In this document: in pieces, positions 4,667-6,813 of the stretch
How positions within the stretch are numbered: the first letter of the stretch is position 1
How the letters are laid out: the number at the start of each line of letters is the position of its first letter
Assembly: GCA_021786915.1 (NCBI GenBank)
Contig: JAJYMP010000401.1
Span: 1 to 6,813 of the forward strand
DNA length: 6,813 nt
From: Chloroflexota bacterium
Lineage (GTDB): Bacteria; Chloroflexota; Limnocylindria; Limnocylindrales; CSP1-4
Direction: 5' to 3'
Made by a program: the position numbers and the translations under genes
Notes under the pieces: generated by a model
Database searches by the model: none
What the model was told of the DNA's origin: nothing
What the model saw: the letters and a program-made list of their open reading frames with translations, nothing else

Positions 4667-6813
4667 ATGCCCAAGCACCTTGTCATCGTGGAGTCGCCCG
4701 CCAAGGCGCGCACGATCGAACGCTACCTCGGCGACGACTACCAGGTCCTCGCGTCCTACGGCCACGTCCGCGACCTGCCGGAGAACCCCGGCAAGGGCAA
4801 GCTCGGGGTGGACGTCGACAACGACTTCGCGCCCGACTACGTGGTCCCCGAGGATCGGCGCCGCCAGGTCTCGCAGATCGAGAAGGCGGCCCGCGGGGCG
4901 ACGGACGTGTGGCTCGCCACCGACCTCGACCGCGAGGGCGAGGCGATCGCGTGGCACGTCGCGGAGGCGGCCAGCGTGCCCGCGACCAAGACCCACCGGG
5001 TGACGTTCTCGGAGATCACCGAGGGCGCGATCCGCCAGGCGTTCGCCCACCCGCGCGACATCGACCGCAACCTCGTGGACGCGCAGCAGGCCCGCCGGAT
5101 CGTCGACCGCCTGGTGGGCTACACCCTGAGCCCGCTCCTCAGCCGCAAGGTCCGCGGCGGGCTGTCGGCGGGGCGCGTGCAGTCGGTCGCCGTGCGCATG
5201 GTCGTCGAGCGGGAGCGCGAGATCCGGGCCTTCACCGCCCGCGAGTACTGGACGCTCGAGGCGCTCCTCCACGCGCCCGACGGCACGCCGTTCACGGCGG
5301 ACCTGGTGCGCATGGATGGGGCCGCAGTGGAGATGGGCGACGGGGAGTCGGCAGAGCGCCACGCCGCTGCGATCCGCCAGGAGCACCCGCGCGTGGACTC
5401 CGTGGCGACGCGCCAGTCGAAGCGCAACCCCGCGCCCCCGTTCACCACCAGCACCCTCCAGCAGGAGGCGAGCCGCAAGCTCAGCTTCTCGCCCAAGCGC
5501 ACGATGTCGATCGCCCAGCGGCTGTACGAGGGCGTCGACACGCCCGACGGCCACGTCGGGCTCATCACCTACATGCGGACCGACTCGACCGCGATCGCCG
5601 CCGTGGCGATGGCCGAGGCGCAGCACGTGATCGGGGCCCGCTTCGGCAAGGACTACCGGACCGGCAGCGGCCGCGTCTACAAGACACGCCAGAAAGGCGC
5701 CCAGGAGGCGCACGAGTCGATCCGGCCGACGTCCTTCCTGCGCGATCCGGACTCGCTCCGCGGTCACCTCAAGCCCGAGGAGCTGCGCGTCTACCGGCTC
5801 GTCTGGCAGCGGGCCATCGCGTCGCAGATGGCGTCCAAGGAGCTCGAGACCACGACGATCGAGCTCGAGGCCGGCCCCTACCGTCTGCGGGCCTCCGCCA
5901 CCCGGACGCTGTTCGACGGGTTCGCGCGGGTCTACACCGAGGGCCGCGACGACGATGACGAGGAGGCCGAGCGAACGCTGCCCGCCCTGGCCGAGGGCGA
6001 TCGCACGACCGTCGAGTCGGTGACACCCACCCAGCACTTCACCGAACCGCCGCCGCGCTACACCGAGGCGATGCTCATCAAGGCGCTCGAGGAGCACGGC
6101 ATCGGGCGCCCGTCCACCTACGCCGCCACCATCAGCACGATCGTGGACCGCGGGTACGTCAAGGTCGAAGACCGCCGCCTCCGGCCCGAGGAGATCGGCG
6201 AGATCGTGACCGACCTGCTGGTCGACCACTTCGGCGAGTACGTGGACCTCGAGTTCACCGCCCGGATGGAGGAGGAGCTTGACGAGGTCGCCCGTGGCGA
6301 GCGCGCCTGGGTGCCGCTGCTGCGCGACTTCTTCGGTCCGCTCAAGGTGCGCGTCGACGAGAAGCGCAAGGAGCTCAAGCGCCGCGACTTCACCACCGAG
6401 CCGACGGACGAGGTCTGCTCGGAGGGCCACCCGATGGTCATCCGCCTCGGGCGCAACGGGAAGTTCCTCGCGTGCTCGCTCTACCCGGAGCACCGCGAGA
6501 CGCGGCCGCTCCCCGGCGAGGAGACGCCCAAGCTCGAGGGCGATGGCGAGACGTGCCCGGTGTGCGGCGAGGGCGCCCTCGTCACGAAGCGCGGTCGGTT
6601 CGGCGCCTTCGTCGGCTGCTCGCGGTACCCCGACTGCTCGTACATCAAGAAGGACGGCCCGCCCCCGCCCGACCAGCTGCCGTTCGAGGTGCGCTGCCCC
6701 AAGAACAACGACGGCCGTCTCGTGGCGCGTCGCGTGCGGCGGACGGGGAACGTCTTCTGGGGGTGCTCGGCCTACCCCAAGTGCGACTTCACCACCAACG
6801 ACGAGCCGACGGG
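4667..6813 (+). CDS. topA: DNA topoisomerase I (type IA), 3' partial
   Basis: TopA relaxes negatively supercoiled DNA by cutting one strand through a covalent 5'-phosphotyrosine link. The frame from ATG 4667 stays open for 715 codons to the window edge. The Toprim domain (about 3-115) has VIVESPAKA (Glu9) and the metal-binding DLDRE (Asp86, Asp88, Glu90). Other conserved blocks are QQARRIVDRLVGY (140-152), GLSAGRVQSVA (165-175), NPAPPFTTSTLQQEA (254-268), KRTMSIAQRLYEG (277-289), ITYMRTDST with catalytic Tyr302, QEAHESIRPT (346-355), YTEAMLIKALEEHGIGRPSTYA (465-486) and MEEELDEVARG (534-544). The C-terminal tail has three zinc-ribbon-like units: 584-609 (Cys584, His588, Cys603, His609), 630-657 (Cys630, 633, 651, 657, complete) and 677-706 (Cys677, 700, 706, with Asn at the expected second Cys). 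No Shine-Dalgarno sequence precedes the ATG and no other in-frame start fits the conserved N-terminus MPKHLVIVESP. The gene appears to be its own transcription unit. More tail may lie beyond the window. Confidence 0.98.
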   Translation, partial: MPKHLVIVESPAKARTIERYLGDDYQVLASYGHVRDLPENPGKGKLGVDVDNDFAPDYVVPEDRRRQVSQIEKAARGATDVWLATDLDREGEAIAWHVAEAASVPATKTHRVTFSEITEGAIRQAFAHPRDIDRNLVDAQQARRIVDRLVGYTLSPLLSRKVRGGLSAGRVQSVAVRMVVEREREIRAFTAREYWTLEALLHAPDGTPFTADLVRMDGAAVEMGDGESAERHAAAIRQEHPRVDSVATRQSKRNPAPPFTTSTLQQEASRKLSFSPKRTMSIAQRLYEGVDTPDGHVGLITYMRTDSTAIAAVAMAEAQHVIGARFGKDYRTGSGRVYKTRQKGAQEAHESIRPTSFLRDPDSLRGHLKPEELRVYRLVWQRAIASQMASKELETTTIELEAGPYRLRASATRTLFDGFARVYTEGRDDDDEEAERTLPALAEGDRTTVESVTPTQHFTEPPPRYTEAMLIKALEEHGIGRPSTYAATISTIVDRGYVKVEDRRLRPEEIGEIVTDLLVDHFGEYVDLEFTARMEEELDEVARGERAWVPLLRDFFGPLKVRVDEKRKELKRRDFTTEPTDEVCSEGHPMVIRLGRNGKFLACSLYPEHRETRPLPGEETPKLEGDGETCPVCGEGALVTKRGRFGAFVGCSRYPDCSYIKKDGPPPPDQLPFEVRCPKNNDGRLVARRVRRTGNVFWGCSAYPKCDFTTNDEPT

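Noticed and set aside
4909..5958. 349-codon + strand frame overlapping topA
   Set aside because: It is an alternative frame of topA whose translation is Arg/Pro/Gly/Ala-rich with no motif; the topA frame carries all catalytic blocks through this stretch.
4061..6493. Very long open frame (810 codons) on the - strand opposite topA
   Set aside because: It lies opposite the strongly conserved topA frame, and its translation is a repetitive Arg/Gly/Leu/Asp/Val mix with no recognisable domain. Stop codons are rare on the opposite strand of high-GC genes, so this is expected by base composition.

Overview
The window is a roughly 70%+ GC bacterial chromosome segment, densely coded on the + strand. 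It reads yifB/comM (5' end missing), dprA, a membrane-anchored Ig-like/CAP-domain protein, a small protein of unknown function, then topA (3' end missing). The chain of competence and DNA-processing genes leading to topA, the very high GC, and the TopA C-terminal zinc-finger pattern suggest a high-GC member of the Chloroflexota (Limnocylindria/Ellin6529-like). A high-GC actinobacterial relative is the main alternative. This placement is inference from gene order and protein character, not from a marker-gene comparison.

Layout. Positions 1-863 encode the C-terminal two thirds of a YifB/ComM AAA+ ATPase, entering just at the Walker A lysine. Its stop codon overlaps the ATG of dprA (863-2161), so the two are probably translationally coupled. 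Both families act on incoming single-stranded DNA in natural transformation: DprA loads RecA, and ComM drives branch migration. A 254-bp gene-free stretch (2162-2415) holds a candidate promoter but no RNA motif I can name. It leads into a 555-residue protein (2416-4083) with two N-terminal membrane segments, three SbsA-like Ig domains, a Thr/Lys linker and a CAP/SCP domain. A 133-residue protein of unknown function follows (4154-4555), with its ribosome binding site inside a small perfect inverted repeat. A GC-rich hairpin (4567-4598) probably ends that transcript. topA begins at 4667, with a -10-like hexamer just upstream and no Shine-Dalgarno sequence, so it may be transcribed and translated leaderless. 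It is still open at the window edge.

How the genes fit together. The window looks like a housekeeping DNA-metabolism neighbourhood (transformation/recombination plus topoisomerase I) with two less familiar genes between dprA and topA. I see no mobile element, CRISPR array, tRNA or rRNA, and no clear evidence of a wholly new system. The points most worth following are the small unknown protein, the CAP protein's architecture and location, the incomplete zinc-finger cysteines of TopA, and the possible leaderless start of topA.
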